This document shows, in pieces, positions 23,329-32,437 of a stretch of 64,000 nt of DNA. The DNA is taken from positions 1 through 64,000 of the forward strand of contig VXMM01000057.1 of NCBI GenBank assembly GCA_009841105.1, read 5' to 3'. Source of the stretch: Acidimicrobiia bacterium (lineage in GTDB: Bacteria; Actinomycetota; Acidimicrobiia; Spongiisociales; Spongiisociaceae). Numbering within the stretch: the first letter of the stretch is position 1; every line of letters begins with the position of its first letter. The translations under genes and the position numbers were made by a program. The notes below the pieces were generated by a model. That model was not told the DNA's origin and searched no databases. It saw nothing but the letters and a program-made list of their open reading frames with translations.

Positions 23329-25812
23329 TCAGGTGCGAGTTCGGGCCGGATAGAACGGGCGTAGCTGGGCGGTGGAGGGGATGGGGACACCGGCGATCTC
23401 GATGTCGAAGGAGCCCGATTCGATCCACTCCTTGGTGACGCCGGCCTCGTGATTGAGATAGCCCATGGCCAGGCAGGCGCCGAAGGTGTGGCCGTACATT
23501 CCGGAGGTGGTGCGGCCCACCAGGACGCCGTCGCGAAGGATCGGCTCGTCGTGGTACGCGATGGCCTCCGGGTCATCCAGCTTGAACTGGACCAGCCGCT
23601 TCTGCAACGGGGTGGCGGCCCGCTGGGCGAGGAGGGATTGGCGCCCCAGGAACCCTCCTGGCTTGTCCCAGGCCACCGCAAAGCCCAGCCCGGCCTCCAG
23701 CGGTGTGTCCTCGTCGGTGATGTCGTGTCCCCAGTGCCGGTAGCCGGCTTCCAGCCGGAGGGTGTTCATGGTGTGGTAGCCAGCCGGATGGATCCCATGG
23801 GCCATCCCTTCCTCCATCACCGCGTCGAACAGGTCGACCGCCGACTCCCTGGCCACGTACAACTCCCAGCCCAGCTCGCCCACGTAGCTCACCCGTAGAG
23901 CCCGTACCGGTATGCCGGCCACGGTCATCTCCTGTGACCATCCGAACGGGAACGACGCGTTGTCCAGAGGGGTGTCGGTCATGGCGCCCAGCAGGATCCG
24001 GGATCGCGGGCCCATGACCCCGATGGTGGGGAGCTCCATCGTTATGTCGGACAGTTCGGCATCGTGGCCCCGCAAGGCGCGGCGCAGCGTGTGGTAATCA
24101 CGATTGGCCACGGCCGCGCCCGTCACAACCATGAACTCCTCGGGTCCGGTACGGGTGACTGTCAGGTCGGCCTCGATGCCGCCGCGGTCGTTGAGCCACT
24201 GCGTGTAGGCGACCTTGCCGATCGGCGTATCCACATCCGCGCCCCCGATGCGGTTCAGGACGGCCAGGGCGTCGGGTCCCTCAACGCGGAACTTCGCGAA
24301 GGAGGACTGGTCGTAGAGCGCTACCCGCCTGCGGGTGGCCTCGCACTCGGCGGCGGAGGCCGGATACCAGTTCTGCTTGCCGTAGGAGTACATGTACTCG
24401 CGTTCCATGTCACCGATCGCGAACCAGTTGGGTCGTTCCCAACCCGCCACCTCTCCGAAGACCGCGCCTAGGTCGTCCAGCCGGTCGTGGAGAACCGACC
24501 GGAACACGTCGCGGGCAGATTCGAACTGGCGGAACGGCCAGTGCATGGCGTACAGCAGCCCAAGGCTCTCGGAGATACGGTCCTCGAGGTAAGCCTTGCC
24601 GCCCTGGAACGGGAAGGCCCGGCGGAGGTCCACCGCCGCCAGGTCCATCGGAGGGTGCCGCTCGGCGATCCAGTCCGCCAGCACCCAACCCGCCCCACCG
24701 GCCGACTGGATTCCGACCGAATTGAACCCGGCGGCGACGTAGAGGCTGTCCACCTCCGGAGACTCACCCAGGTAGTAGACGCCGTCGGGTGTGAAGGCCT
24801 CGGGTCCGTTGAGGAAGAGTTGGATCCCGCACTCGGCCAGGGCCGGGATGCGGTGGATGGACCTCTCGAAGATCGGCCCGATGTGGTCCCAGTCGTCCGG
24901 AAGGGTGCCGAAGGTGAAGTCTCGTGGGACCTCGTACTTCCAGGTCTTGGCCCTCGGCTCGAAGAACCCGGCCATCAGCTTGCCGGTCTCTTCCTTGAAG
25001 TAGGTGTAATTGGTGGGATCGCGCAGCGTGGGCATCCCCGGCAGCATCCCGTCGAGCGGTTCGGTCACCACGTAGAAGTGCTCGCATGGGTGGAGCGGTA
25101 CGTTCACTCCCGCGGACGCCGCCAGCTGGCGGGTCCAGATACCGCAGGCGAGGACCACCGTCTCAGCCTCCACGTAGCCCGCTTCGGTCTCCACCCCCAC
25201 CGCGGTCTGGTTGTCGACCCGTACCCGCTCCACCGCGATTCCCTCGCGGATGGTGACCCCCCGGTCCCTGGCCCCCTTGGCAAGCGCCATCGTGGTGTCG
25301 ACCGGGCTCGTCTGGCCGTCACCGGGTATGTAGACCGTGCCCACCAGATCGTCGATGCGCAGCAGGGGCCACATCTCCCGCGCCCGCTCGGGGTCTATCA
25401 CCTCCATTTCCACCCCGGCGGTCCTGGCCATGGACATACCGCGCAGGATCTCCTCCCAGCGCTCTTGGTCCGAAGCCACCGAGATCGATCCGGTGGTGCG
25501 GTAGCCGGTGGACTGGCCGGTCTCGTCCTCTAGTTCTTCGAAAAGGCGGGCGGTATACGTGGCCAGTCTGGTCAGGCTATGGCTGGACTTGAGCTGGCTC
25601 ACCAGCCCGGCCGCGTGCCAGGTGGTCCCCCCGGTCAGGGTGTTCTGCTCCAGTAGCAACACATCGGTGATGCCGCGCCTGGCCAGGTGGTAGGCGATCG
25701 AGCACCCGACGATCCCGCCTCCGACCACCACCACCTGAACGCGGTCCGGGAGGGCTCCACCGGACTGATCATCCGGAGGTGACGGGATCGTGGTGCGGCC
25801 GGGATCCGTCAT
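23329..25812 (-). CDS. FAD-dependent dimethylglycine/sarcosine dehydrogenase-like protein
   Basis: An 827-residue flavoenzyme with the full layout of the DMGDH family. It has an N-terminal DAO domain with VVVVGGGIVGCSIAYHLARRG (FAD-binding, about 28-48) and the GGTTWHAAGLV segment where His usually binds FAD covalently. A FAO_M middle region (about 390-445) and a C-terminal aminomethyltransferase (GCV_T) half with YDQSSFAKFRVEGPDAL, VMGPRSRILL and the barrel LGFAVAWDKPGGFLGR follow. It oxidises an N-methyl amino acid and passes the C1 unit to tetrahydrofolate. It sits 12 nt after the alanine dehydrogenase gene on the same strand, suggesting an amine-catabolic operon. Exact substrate (dimethylglycine, sarcosine or a relative) is not resolvable. 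Confidence 0.88.
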   Translation of the reverse strand: MTDPGRTTIPSPPDDQSGGALPDRVQVVVVGGGIVGCSIAYHLARRGITDVLLLEQNTLTGGTTWHAAGLVSQLKSSHSLTRLATYTARLFEELEDETGQSTGYRTTGSISVASDQERWEEILRGMSMARTAGVEMEVIDPERAREMWPLLRIDDLVGTVYIPGDGQTSPVDTTMALAKGARDRGVTIREGIAVERVRVDNQTAVGVETEAGYVEAETVVLACGIWTRQLAASAGVNVPLHPCEHFYVVTEPLDGMLPGMPTLRDPTNYTYFKEETGKLMAGFFEPRAKTWKYEVPRDFTFGTLPDDWDHIGPIFERSIHRIPALAECGIQLFLNGPEAFTPDGVYYLGESPEVDSLYVAAGFNSVGIQSAGGAGWVLADWIAERHPPMDLAAVDLRRAFPFQGGKAYLEDRISESLGLLYAMHWPFRQFESARDVFRSVLHDRLDDLGAVFGEVAGWERPNWFAIGDMEREYMYSYGKQNWYPASAAECEATRRRVALYDQSSFAKFRVEGPDALAVLNRIGGADVDTPIGKVAYTQWLNDRGGIEADLTVTRTGPEEFMVVTGAAVANRDYHTLRRALRGHDAELSDITMELPTIGVMGPRSRILLGAMTDTPLDNASFPFGWSQEMTVAGIPVRALRVSYVGELGWELYVARESAVDLFDAVMEEGMAHGIHPAGYHTMNTLRLEAGYRHWGHDITDEDTPLEAGLGFAVAWDKPGGFLGRQSLLAQRAATPLQKRLVQFKLDDPEAIAYHDEPILRDGVLVGRTTSGMYGHTFGACLAMGYLNHEAGVTKEWIESGSFDIEIAGVPIPSTAQLRPFYPARTRT

Positions 25813-25824
25813 GGGCCCGCGTGA

Positions 25825-26910
25825 TCAGCCACCGAGAGCGTTCCTCACGGCTTCGTTGGTGATGGAGCCGTCCCGGGTGTTGAGGCCCTCTCCCAACTCC
25901 GGGCGCCGCTCGATCGCGCCGTCGACGCCATGATCGGCCAGCAACCGGACATAGGGGATGGTGGAGGCGGCCAGGGCGAAGGTGGCAGTGCGGGGCACCG
26001 CGCCGGGGATGTTGCCGACCGCGTAGTGCACCACCTCATCGATCGTGTAGGTGGGATCTGAGTGCCTCGTCTCTCGTGACGTCTCGAAGCAGCCTCCCTG
26101 GTCGATGGCGATGTCCACCACCACCGAGCCCGGCTTCATGTCTCTGACATCCTCGGTGGTCAGGACGCGCGGAGCCCGCGCGCCGGGCAACAGGACCGCC
26201 CCGATGACCAGGTCCGCGCGGAGCACCGCTGCTCGAACGTCGGCTCGATTGGCGATCAGGGTTGTCACCGCACCGCGATACAGATCGTCGATCTCGCGCA
26301 GGCGCGCCGGGTTCAGGTCGAAGACCTTGACGCGGGCGCCCATTCCCACCGCCACCCGGAGGGAGTTGGCGCCGGCCATCCCGCCACCGATCACCACCAC
26401 ATCGGCGGGCTCGACACCCGGAACCCCGCCCAGGAGTACACCCCGGCCTCCACCTGATCTCTCGAGAAAGCGGGCCCCGACCTGGGTGGCCATCCGCCCT
26501 GCTATCTGGGACATCGGCGCCAGGAGGGGGAGGACCCCCCCGGGAAGCCTCACCGTCTCGTAAGCCACCGAGGTGGTGCCCGCTGCGCATAGCGCCGTAG
26601 CGACTTCCGGATAGGCGGCCAGATGGAGGAAGGTGACAAGGATCTGGTCGTGCGAAAGGTAAGCCAGCTCCTCTTCCTGCGGCTCCTTGACCTTCACGAT
26701 CAACTCGGCCCCGTACCAGACATCGGTGGCAGTGGAGACGATGGAGGCACCCGCCCCGGCGTAATCGTCATCGGAGATGTATGACCCCAGGCCGGCGCCC
26801 TCCTGAACCAGTACCTGATGGCCGGAACCGGCCAGGGCTTCGACGCCTGCCGGCGTGAGAGCTACCCGGTGCTCATCGGGCTTGGTTTCGGTGGGTATCC
26901 CGATCCGCAC
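25825..26910 (-). CDS. ald: Alanine dehydrogenase
   Basis: A 361-residue NAD-dependent alanine dehydrogenase, converting L-alanine to pyruvate and ammonium; the usual family length is about 370. The N-terminus MRIGIPTETKPDEHRVALTPAGV, the HLAAYPE segment with the substrate-binding His, the Rossmann motif VVVIGGGMAGANS and the VVDIAIDQGGCFETSR stretch with the active-site Asp are all family hallmarks. The start is GTG 26910 with GAGGGA upstream. It follows the class-III aminotransferase by 27 nt, and the pair could recycle the alanine formed by transamination back to pyruvate. Confidence 0.94.
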   Translation of the reverse strand: MRIGIPTETKPDEHRVALTPAGVEALAGSGHQVLVQEGAGLGSYISDDDYAGAGASIVSTATDVWYGAELIVKVKEPQEEELAYLSHDQILVTFLHLAAYPEVATALCAAGTTSVAYETVRLPGGVLPLLAPMSQIAGRMATQVGARFLERSGGGRGVLLGGVPGVEPADVVVIGGGMAGANSLRVAVGMGARVKVFDLNPARLREIDDLYRGAVTTLIANRADVRAAVLRADLVIGAVLLPGARAPRVLTTEDVRDMKPGSVVVDIAIDQGGCFETSRETRHSDPTYTIDEVVHYAVGNIPGAVPRTATFALAASTIPYVRLLADHGVDGAIERRPELGEGLNTRDGSITNEAVRNALGG

Positions 26911-26937
26911 GCGATCCCTCCGTGTCGTGCCGGATCG

Positions 26938-28266
26938 TTACAGGCAGGCGGCGAGCTGAACCAGGACGTTCGACACGCGCTCGGTTATCTCGTCCATTTC
27001 GCTGGTGGTGGCGACGAGTGGGGGAGAGAGCATGATCTTGGCCCCGCCCCGGTCGTCCACCCGGAGGTGCAGGCCGGCTTCGAGGGCCAACCGGGGCAGA
27101 ATCTCGTAGACGGCCCGCTTGGTGTCCTCGTCGGAGTATTCCCGCCCCTCCTCTCGGCTATGTCCGAGAGCGAGTGCGTACAGGTAGCCGGTTCCCCGGA
27201 CATCCAACACCTGGTCGTGGGCCTCCGCGAGGTCGTGGAGGCGAGCTTCGAACAGCGGCGCATTGCGGGCGACGTTCTCGATCACCCTCTCTTCCCGCAT
27301 GGCGGTGATGTTGGCGACGGCGGCAGCCATGACCACCGGATGGCCACCCCAGGTGGCGCCGTGCAGGAAGCTCCCGGCGGGCGAGTCCAGTACCTTGTCG
27401 ACCAGCGGCCGGCGGACCAGGACGCCGCCGATCGGCGCGTAGCCCGAGGTGGCGCCCTTGGCGAAGGTGATCATGTCGGGCTCTGCGTCCACGACCTCCG
27501 ATCCGAACCAGGCGCCGAGCCGTCCGAACCCGCAGATCACCTCGTCGGCGACGAGCAGCACCCCGTAACGGTCGCAGATGCGGCGTAACTCCCTCCAGTA
27601 ACCGGCCGGAGGGACCAGGGCGCCGCCTCCGTTCTGGACCGGTTCGGCGATGACCATGCCCACCTGATCTGCTCCCCGGCGCAGGATTTCCTCCTCGACC
27701 ACTCGGGCGGCTTCCACCCCGTCCGAATAGCCGAGGGTGTTGGGCACGTGGGTGAAGCCCGGCAGGAGGGGCAGGAAAGGTTCCCTGACCGGTTTCAGAC
27801 CGGTGGCCGAGAGTGCGCCCATGCTGGTGCCGTGATACGAGTCGATCCGCGAGATGACGCCGGTCTTGGTAGGCCGGCCAGCGGCCTGTTGGTACTGGCG
27901 GGTGAACTTGATGGCTGATTCGTTGGCCTCGGAGCCCGAGCTGACGAAGAAGACCGCGTCGAGGTCACCCGGCGCCAGGTCGGTTATCAACGAGGCGGCC
28001 TCGAGCGTGACGGGTGTGGTGGCCGACCAGGAGGGGAAGAAGGCAAGCTGCTCGGCCTGCTCGCTCATCGCCTTCGCTATGTCGGTCCTCCCGTGCCCTA
28101 TCTGGACCACGAACAGCCCGGCCAGCGTATCCAGGTACCTGTTGCCGGCGTGATCCCAGAGGTAACAGCCCTCACCGCGGGCGAACACGGGGGCGGCGCC
28201 GGAGCGCCAGTACTTGGCGCTGGTGAAGTGCGGCAGGAGGTGGCTGAGATCAGGCGAGCTAGTCAT
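26938..28266 (-). CDS. Class-III (omega) aminotransferase, pyruvate-type
   Basis: A 442-residue PLP-dependent aminotransferase. Motifs are LAGLFVVQIGHGR near the N-terminus, SGSEANESAIKFTRQY, DSYHGTSMGALSATG, VIAEPVQNGGGALVPP, LLVADEVICGFGRLGAWFGSE (PLP-contacting Asp) and ITFAKGATSGYAPIG with the Schiff-base Lys. The sequence type is that of taurine-, beta-alanine- or other omega-amine:pyruvate transaminases. The following alanine dehydrogenase and the divergent MocR regulator match the known tpa-ald and TauR arrangement of taurine users, but no xsc gene is present. The amine donor remains open. Confidence 0.87.
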   Translation of the reverse strand: MTSSPDLSHLLPHFTSAKYWRSGAAPVFARGEGCYLWDHAGNRYLDTLAGLFVVQIGHGRTDIAKAMSEQAEQLAFFPSWSATTPVTLEAASLITDLAPGDLDAVFFVSSGSEANESAIKFTRQYQQAAGRPTKTGVISRIDSYHGTSMGALSATGLKPVREPFLPLLPGFTHVPNTLGYSDGVEAARVVEEEILRRGADQVGMVIAEPVQNGGGALVPPAGYWRELRRICDRYGVLLVADEVICGFGRLGAWFGSEVVDAEPDMITFAKGATSGYAPIGGVLVRRPLVDKVLDSPAGSFLHGATWGGHPVVMAAAVANITAMREERVIENVARNAPLFEARLHDLAEAHDQVLDVRGTGYLYALALGHSREEGREYSDEDTKRAVYEILPRLALEAGLHLRVDDRGGAKIMLSPPLVATTSEMDEITERVSNVLVQLAACL

Positions 28267-28274
28267 GTCCCAAG

Positions 28275-28301
28275 TCTACCCGTCCGCCGGGCCTGGGTAG
28301 A
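28275..28301. promoter_or_regulatory. Inverted repeat between mocR and aminotransferase (candidate operator)
   Basis: TCTACCC (28275-28281) and GGGTAGA (28295-28301) form a perfect 7-bp inverted repeat with a 13-nt spacer. It lies in the 63-nt gap between the two divergent genes. MocR regulators bind in such gaps. The repeat is seen; regulator binding is inference. Confidence 0.35.
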
Positions 28302-28329
28302 GTGAGAAAGCCGATTGTCGGGGCGGTTG

Positions 28330-29802
28330 ATGATGACGTCTGAGCAGCATTACGCGACGGTGGCCCGCCTGTCCGACTCCCTGAGCGACGAGACGGACAA
28401 GCCGCGCTATCGCCGTCTCAAGGACGGGCTGACCAGGGCGATCGAGCAGGGGGAGCTCCATGGTGGTGAGATGCTCCCCTCGTCGCGGGTACTGGCGGAC
28501 CACCTGGACGTCTCTCGCAACACCGTCAACCGGGCCTACCGGGAATTGGTAGTGGAGGGGTTCATCGAGCCGATCGAGCGGGTCGGGTACGTGGTGAATG
28601 ACGGGCTCGGTGAGTGCGATGCAGGTGGGCGGTCTCGGGATGGATCATCGGCCCCGATCCGCTGGGAGGAGCGGTTGGGCGCCCTGGTGGAGGGCGATGA
28701 CGAGCGGACCCGGCCGGCCGCCTGGCGTTCCTATCCCTATCCGTTCGTGGTCGGGCCCGGCCCGGAGGGATTCCCGATCGGCTCGTGGACTAGGGCCATG
28801 CGCACGGCGCTGCGCGAGGAACACAGGGGCCCCAGCCTCCACAACCTGGACGATCAGGATGACCCGCTCCTCGTCGAGCAAATCCGGCGTACCATCCTGC
28901 CGGCAAGGGGTATCGAGGCTACGCGCGACGAGATTCTGGTGACGCTGGGAACCCAGCACGGTCTGCATCTGGTTGCGGAGGCACTACTCGGAGCCGGCTC
29001 CACGGTAGGCGTGGAGGATCCCGGCTATCCCGACGCCCGGAGGTTATTCCTCCGGCAGGAGGCGAGGCTGGTTCCACTACCGGTCGACGCCCACGGCGTG
29101 ACCGCGCCCGAAGGCCTTTCGGGACTGGACATGGTGTTCGTCACTCCGGGTCGCCAATTCCCTACCAACGTGACGATGACGATCGGCCGCAGGCGAGAGC
29201 TCCTGGCCCGGGCCGGCGGGGACGGCGCGCTGATCGTGGAGGACGACTACGACTCGGAGTACTGCTACTCGCGGCGGCCTCCGCAGGCCCTGAAGGCCCT
29301 CGACACGGCAGGGGTGGTCGTGTATGTCGGGAGCTTCTCCAAGTTTCTTGCTCCCGGCTTGAGACTCGGATTCGTGGTGGCCGATCCGATCCTGGTCGAC
29401 TATCTGCGCCGCCTGCGACATGACATGCTCAGGCATCCTCCTGGGATCATCCAGCGGACCACAGCCCTGATGATGGAGGCCGGTGATTACAGCAGGGTGA
29501 TCAGACGGCACCGCCGGGCGCTCAGGTCCAAGTGGCAGGCCATCACCGAGGCCGTGGACGACCTGTTTCCGTGGTCGGTGCCGAGCACCGACGGAGGAAT
29601 GAGCCTGTGGGTGGCCGGCCCGAAGGGACTGGACGCGGCTGCCCTCGCCGAGAAAGCGCTGGATGACGGGGTGGTGATCGAACCCGGCCGGTCCTGCTTC
29701 CTGGGGCCGGACCGCCCGGCTCGCTACTTCCAGTTGGGATTCGCCGCTATCGACCGGGATGCGATTCGCCCCGGAATCGAGCATCTCGCCCGGCTCCTAT
29801 GA
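28330..29802 (+). CDS. MocR/TauR-type transcriptional regulator (GntR HTH + aminotransferase-like domain)
   Basis: A 490-residue PLP-binding regulator. An N-terminal GntR winged helix (about residues 20-85: YRRLKDGLTRAIEQGEL...LPSSRVLADHLDVSRNTVNRAYRELVVEGFIE) is joined by a linker to a fold-type-I aminotransferase domain (about 120-490). The latter keeps TLGTQHGLHLVAEALLGAG, DYDSEYCYS and the PLP-lysine motif VYVGSFSKFLAPGLRLGFV. The domain acts as effector sensor, not enzyme, in this family. It is divergent from the aminotransferase-ald-flavoprotein genes and most likely controls them. ATG 28330 is the likely start; ATG 28333 and TTG 28315 are alternatives. Confidence 0.9.
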   Translation: MMTSEQHYATVARLSDSLSDETDKPRYRRLKDGLTRAIEQGELHGGEMLPSSRVLADHLDVSRNTVNRAYRELVVEGFIEPIERVGYVVNDGLGECDAGGRSRDGSSAPIRWEERLGALVEGDDERTRPAAWRSYPYPFVVGPGPEGFPIGSWTRAMRTALREEHRGPSLHNLDDQDDPLLVEQIRRTILPARGIEATRDEILVTLGTQHGLHLVAEALLGAGSTVGVEDPGYPDARRLFLRQEARLVPLPVDAHGVTAPEGLSGLDMVFVTPGRQFPTNVTMTIGRRRELLARAGGDGALIVEDDYDSEYCYSRRPPQALKALDTAGVVVYVGSFSKFLAPGLRLGFVVADPILVDYLRRLRHDMLRHPPGIIQRTTALMMEAGDYSRVIRRHRRALRSKWQAITEAVDDLFPWSVPSTDGGMSLWVAGPKGLDAAALAEKALDDGVVIEPGRSCFLGPDRPARYFQLGFAAIDRDAIRPGIEHLARLL

Positions 29803-29939
29803 CCCGATCTGCATGTCCCACCGCCGCGCCAGCCTGTGTCGCGGACAGACCGCTAGAATCGAGACTGCGGGTTGGATGCAGTGCGGTGTGGTGACGGCCC
29901 CGTATGACTTACCGGTTCCTTCCAGGTCGAGAGGTGCAG

Positions 29940-30197
29940 ATGCCGGATAACCGTTCGGATGACGTTCAAGAAGGCGACGGGACGCACGATGCCGGAAGCG
30001 ATCTGGCCTTCGGTATGGCCATTATGAAGGGGTCCATCGTCGGTCTACCCCTGATGGTCGCCTTCATTACCGTAGCCGTCTGGCTGATGACCGATCAGAG
30101 TTGGCAGACCTCGATAGCTACCGCCTTGCTTCCCGGTGTCCTATTCGGCGTCTTCGGCGGCGGTTTCATCGGCATGATCCGTGTGATGGATCACTGA
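29940..30197 (+). CDS. Small two-helix membrane protein (hypothetical)
   Basis: An 85-residue protein starting at ATG 29940 with GAGAGG upstream. An acidic soluble start (about 25 residues) is followed by two hydrophobic helices (about 37-53, MKGSIVGLPLMVAFITVAVWL, and 61-82). The second helix is Gly-rich (GVLFGVFGGGFIGM). I recognise no named family. It converges on the sensor-kinase gene with 12 nt between stops. Confidence 0.55.
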   Translation: MPDNRSDDVQEGDGTHDAGSDLAFGMAIMKGSIVGLPLMVAFITVAVWLMTDQSWQTSIATALLPGVLFGVFGGGFIGMIRVMDH

Positions 30198-30209
30198 ACG
30201 AGGGGCTGC

Positions 30210-32435
30210 TCACACGTCCTCGTCGTAGTCGTAGTCGTCGTCATCCTCGTCCTCATCGACCAACCGGTCGGCGTACGCCTGATCGGCTTCGGACGCTCCC
30301 TCGGGCCGCCTGAGCGGTAGATCGACCGTCATCTCGGCGTATTCGCCCTCCTCCGAATCGACCGAGATGGTCCCGCCGTGCGTCCGCACGATGTCGCTCG
30401 ACAGCGCCAGGCCAAGGCCGGTGCCCTTATCGGTGGGCTTGGTGGTGAAGAAGGGGTTGAAGATCTTGTCGATCACGTCAGGAGGGATACCGTCCCCGTT
30501 GTCGCGGATGATGACCTGGGCTCGGTCGCCCACCCGTTTGGTCTTCAGCCAGACAGTGGGCATGTAGGGCGTGCCATCGCGAGGGTCCTCCAGGATCGAC
30601 ACCCGCTTGAAGTCGGTGGCCTGGCAGGAATTACCGACCATATTGAGGAATACCCGGCCCAAGTCCTGTGGGATGGCTTCAATGTCGCCTACCTCGGGAT
30701 CGTAGTCCCGCTCGATATGCAGCTGGAATTCGGGATCCACAGCCCGGGCGCTGTGGTAGGCCAGTTGGGCGTGTTCGTTGAATACGGTGTTCAGATCTAC
30801 GGTCTGCCATTCGCCACCACCCCGGCCCATCATCAACATGTCCTGGACGATCCGGTTGGCTCGCTCGCTGTGTCGACCGATCCGTTCGAGGTTGTCGGTC
30901 AGATCCTCGATGATCTCCTCTATCTCGTCCTCGTCGAGCTCGTCCTCCTCAAGGATCTCCTCGAGCTCTTCCAGCAGCTCCCCGGAGGCCTCGGAGAAGT
31001 TCTTCACGAAGTTAAGCGGGTTGCGGATCTCGTGGGCCACCCCGGCGGTGACCTCCCCCAGCGCCGCCAGCTTCTCCTGCATGACGATCTGGTCCTGAGC
31101 CCGTTCCAGCTCCGAGAGGACCTCTTCCAATTGGCTGTTCTTCTCGACCAGCTCCGCGGCCATCTTCTCGACCAGGTTCAGGCGCTGGACCTCAAGGGCA
31201 TGGCGGCGGAAGACCTCTAGGGCGGCGGCCATGTCGGCCACCTCATCCCGACCCTTGATGTTGACCTCGGCCTCGAGATCGCCGTCGGCCATCTGGCGCA
31301 TCCGCTCCGATAGCGCGTTGATCCGGCGGAGGAGGACCCGACCGACGAATCCGTAGCTGATGGCGAAGGCTGCGAGCACGCCGAGGATGCTGATCGCCAC
31401 CAGCAGGGTACGACCGGTGTTGATGGCGTTGTCGGATGCTTGATTGGCCGCGTCAGCCGCTTGGTTCGCCGACGTGACCAGGCCATCGACCTCCGTGGTC
31501 AGCTGCGCGGCCAATTCCGTCGTGTGGAGCAGCAGATCGTCCTGGCTCTCCTCCAGCCTTAGCTTCTGGATCAGGAGGTCGAACCCGTCCCCTTCGGCTG
31601 TAGCCGTGGTGAGCAGTTGATCGAAGGGCGGGGTGAGCGAGGCATGGAGATCGGTCCCCTCTATGGCGCCCAGGCTGATCGCCAGGCGACCGGAGGTCGA
31701 CTCGAAGCTCTCCTGGAGGGGTTCGATGTAGGCCGCGTCCGAGACGCTCAGGCCGCTGGAAAGCAGTTGGGTCGCCAGCGTGGCTTCCGACTTGAGCGCC
31801 GCGAGGTGGCGGTACCGGTTGAACTCGGTCTCCGACAGGTAGAGGGTCCGGCTGGCCGGCGGTTCGCCCAGATCGCGAAACCCGGTCAGCTGGTAGAACA
31901 GCTGATCGTCGATGGCCGGGACGATTATGTCGTCGAGTTGGGAGCGCAGGTCGATGATCAGCAGCCTCAGCTCTTCGGCCCGCTGGACAAGAGCGTGATG
32001 CTGGGAGAGCTGTCCCTGGATCCGGTCGATGTTGAACAGCAACTGGAAGAAGACTGCTTGCGCGTTGGGGATGTAGGTCTGGAGATGGTCTTCCGTTCTC
32101 GCCAGCCTTTGCAAGAGGAGGATCTGATCCTCGAACCCCTGTTGGGCTTGGCGGATCTCCTCGGATATGGCGTCTACCTCGGTCGGTTGGGCGGCCACCA
32201 GCCTGGGAGCTGCCGCGGCGAGGGTCCGGCTGTACTCGGCCATCCGGAAAGCGGCCTCCATCTCGGGCAAGCTCTCGTTCTCCACCCTGGCCTGGGCGGC
32301 GCCGACCCGGTTGAACGAGATCCAACCGACGAAGCTGGCCGCGATGGTCAGCGCGACGACGGATCCGATCCCGATGTACATCTGGGTGGATATGAGGGTG
32401 CGGAGCGCCCAGAGGCGGCCGAGCCAACTCGCCAC
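30210..32435 (-). CDS. Membrane sensor histidine kinase with large extracytoplasmic domain
   Basis: A 741-residue kinase. Helix 1 (about 18-42) and helix 2 (about 340-365) flank an extracytoplasmic helical domain of some 300 residues (TorS-like, with repeated heptads). A HAMP linker (LRRINALSERMRQMADGDLEAEV), a coiled coil and the dimerisation domain GVAHEIRNPLNFVKNF with phosphoacceptor H468 follow. The ATPase domain has N (GNSCQATDFK region), DNGDGIPP, FNPFFTTKPTDKGTGLGLALS. The stretch between H468 and the ATPase holds an acidic helical insert (EELEEILEEDELDEDEIEE), and the protein ends in a tail of about 14 mostly Asp/Glu/Tyr residues. The start is GTG 32435, 2 nt after the binding-protein stop. 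It is last of five co-directional signalling genes and probably pairs with the binding protein. Confidence 0.88.
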   Translation of the reverse strand: MASWLGRLWALRTLISTQMYIGIGSVVALTIAASFVGWISFNRVGAAQARVENESLPEMEAAFRMAEYSRTLAAAAPRLVAAQPTEVDAISEEIRQAQQGFEDQILLLQRLARTEDHLQTYIPNAQAVFFQLLFNIDRIQGQLSQHHALVQRAEELRLLIIDLRSQLDDIIVPAIDDQLFYQLTGFRDLGEPPASRTLYLSETEFNRYRHLAALKSEATLATQLLSSGLSVSDAAYIEPLQESFESTSGRLAISLGAIEGTDLHASLTPPFDQLLTTATAEGDGFDLLIQKLRLEESQDDLLLHTTELAAQLTTEVDGLVTSANQAADAANQASDNAINTGRTLLVAISILGVLAAFAISYGFVGRVLLRRINALSERMRQMADGDLEAEVNIKGRDEVADMAAALEVFRRHALEVQRLNLVEKMAAELVEKNSQLEEVLSELERAQDQIVMQEKLAALGEVTAGVAHEIRNPLNFVKNFSEASGELLEELEEILEEDELDEDEIEEIIEDLTDNLERIGRHSERANRIVQDMLMMGRGGGEWQTVDLNTVFNEHAQLAYHSARAVDPEFQLHIERDYDPEVGDIEAIPQDLGRVFLNMVGNSCQATDFKRVSILEDPRDGTPYMPTVWLKTKRVGDRAQVIIRDNGDGIPPDVIDKIFNPFFTTKPTDKGTGLGLALSSDIVRTHGGTISVDSEEGEYAEMTVDLPLRRPEGASEADQAYADRLVDEDEDDDDYDYDEDV

Positions 32436-32437
32436 AG

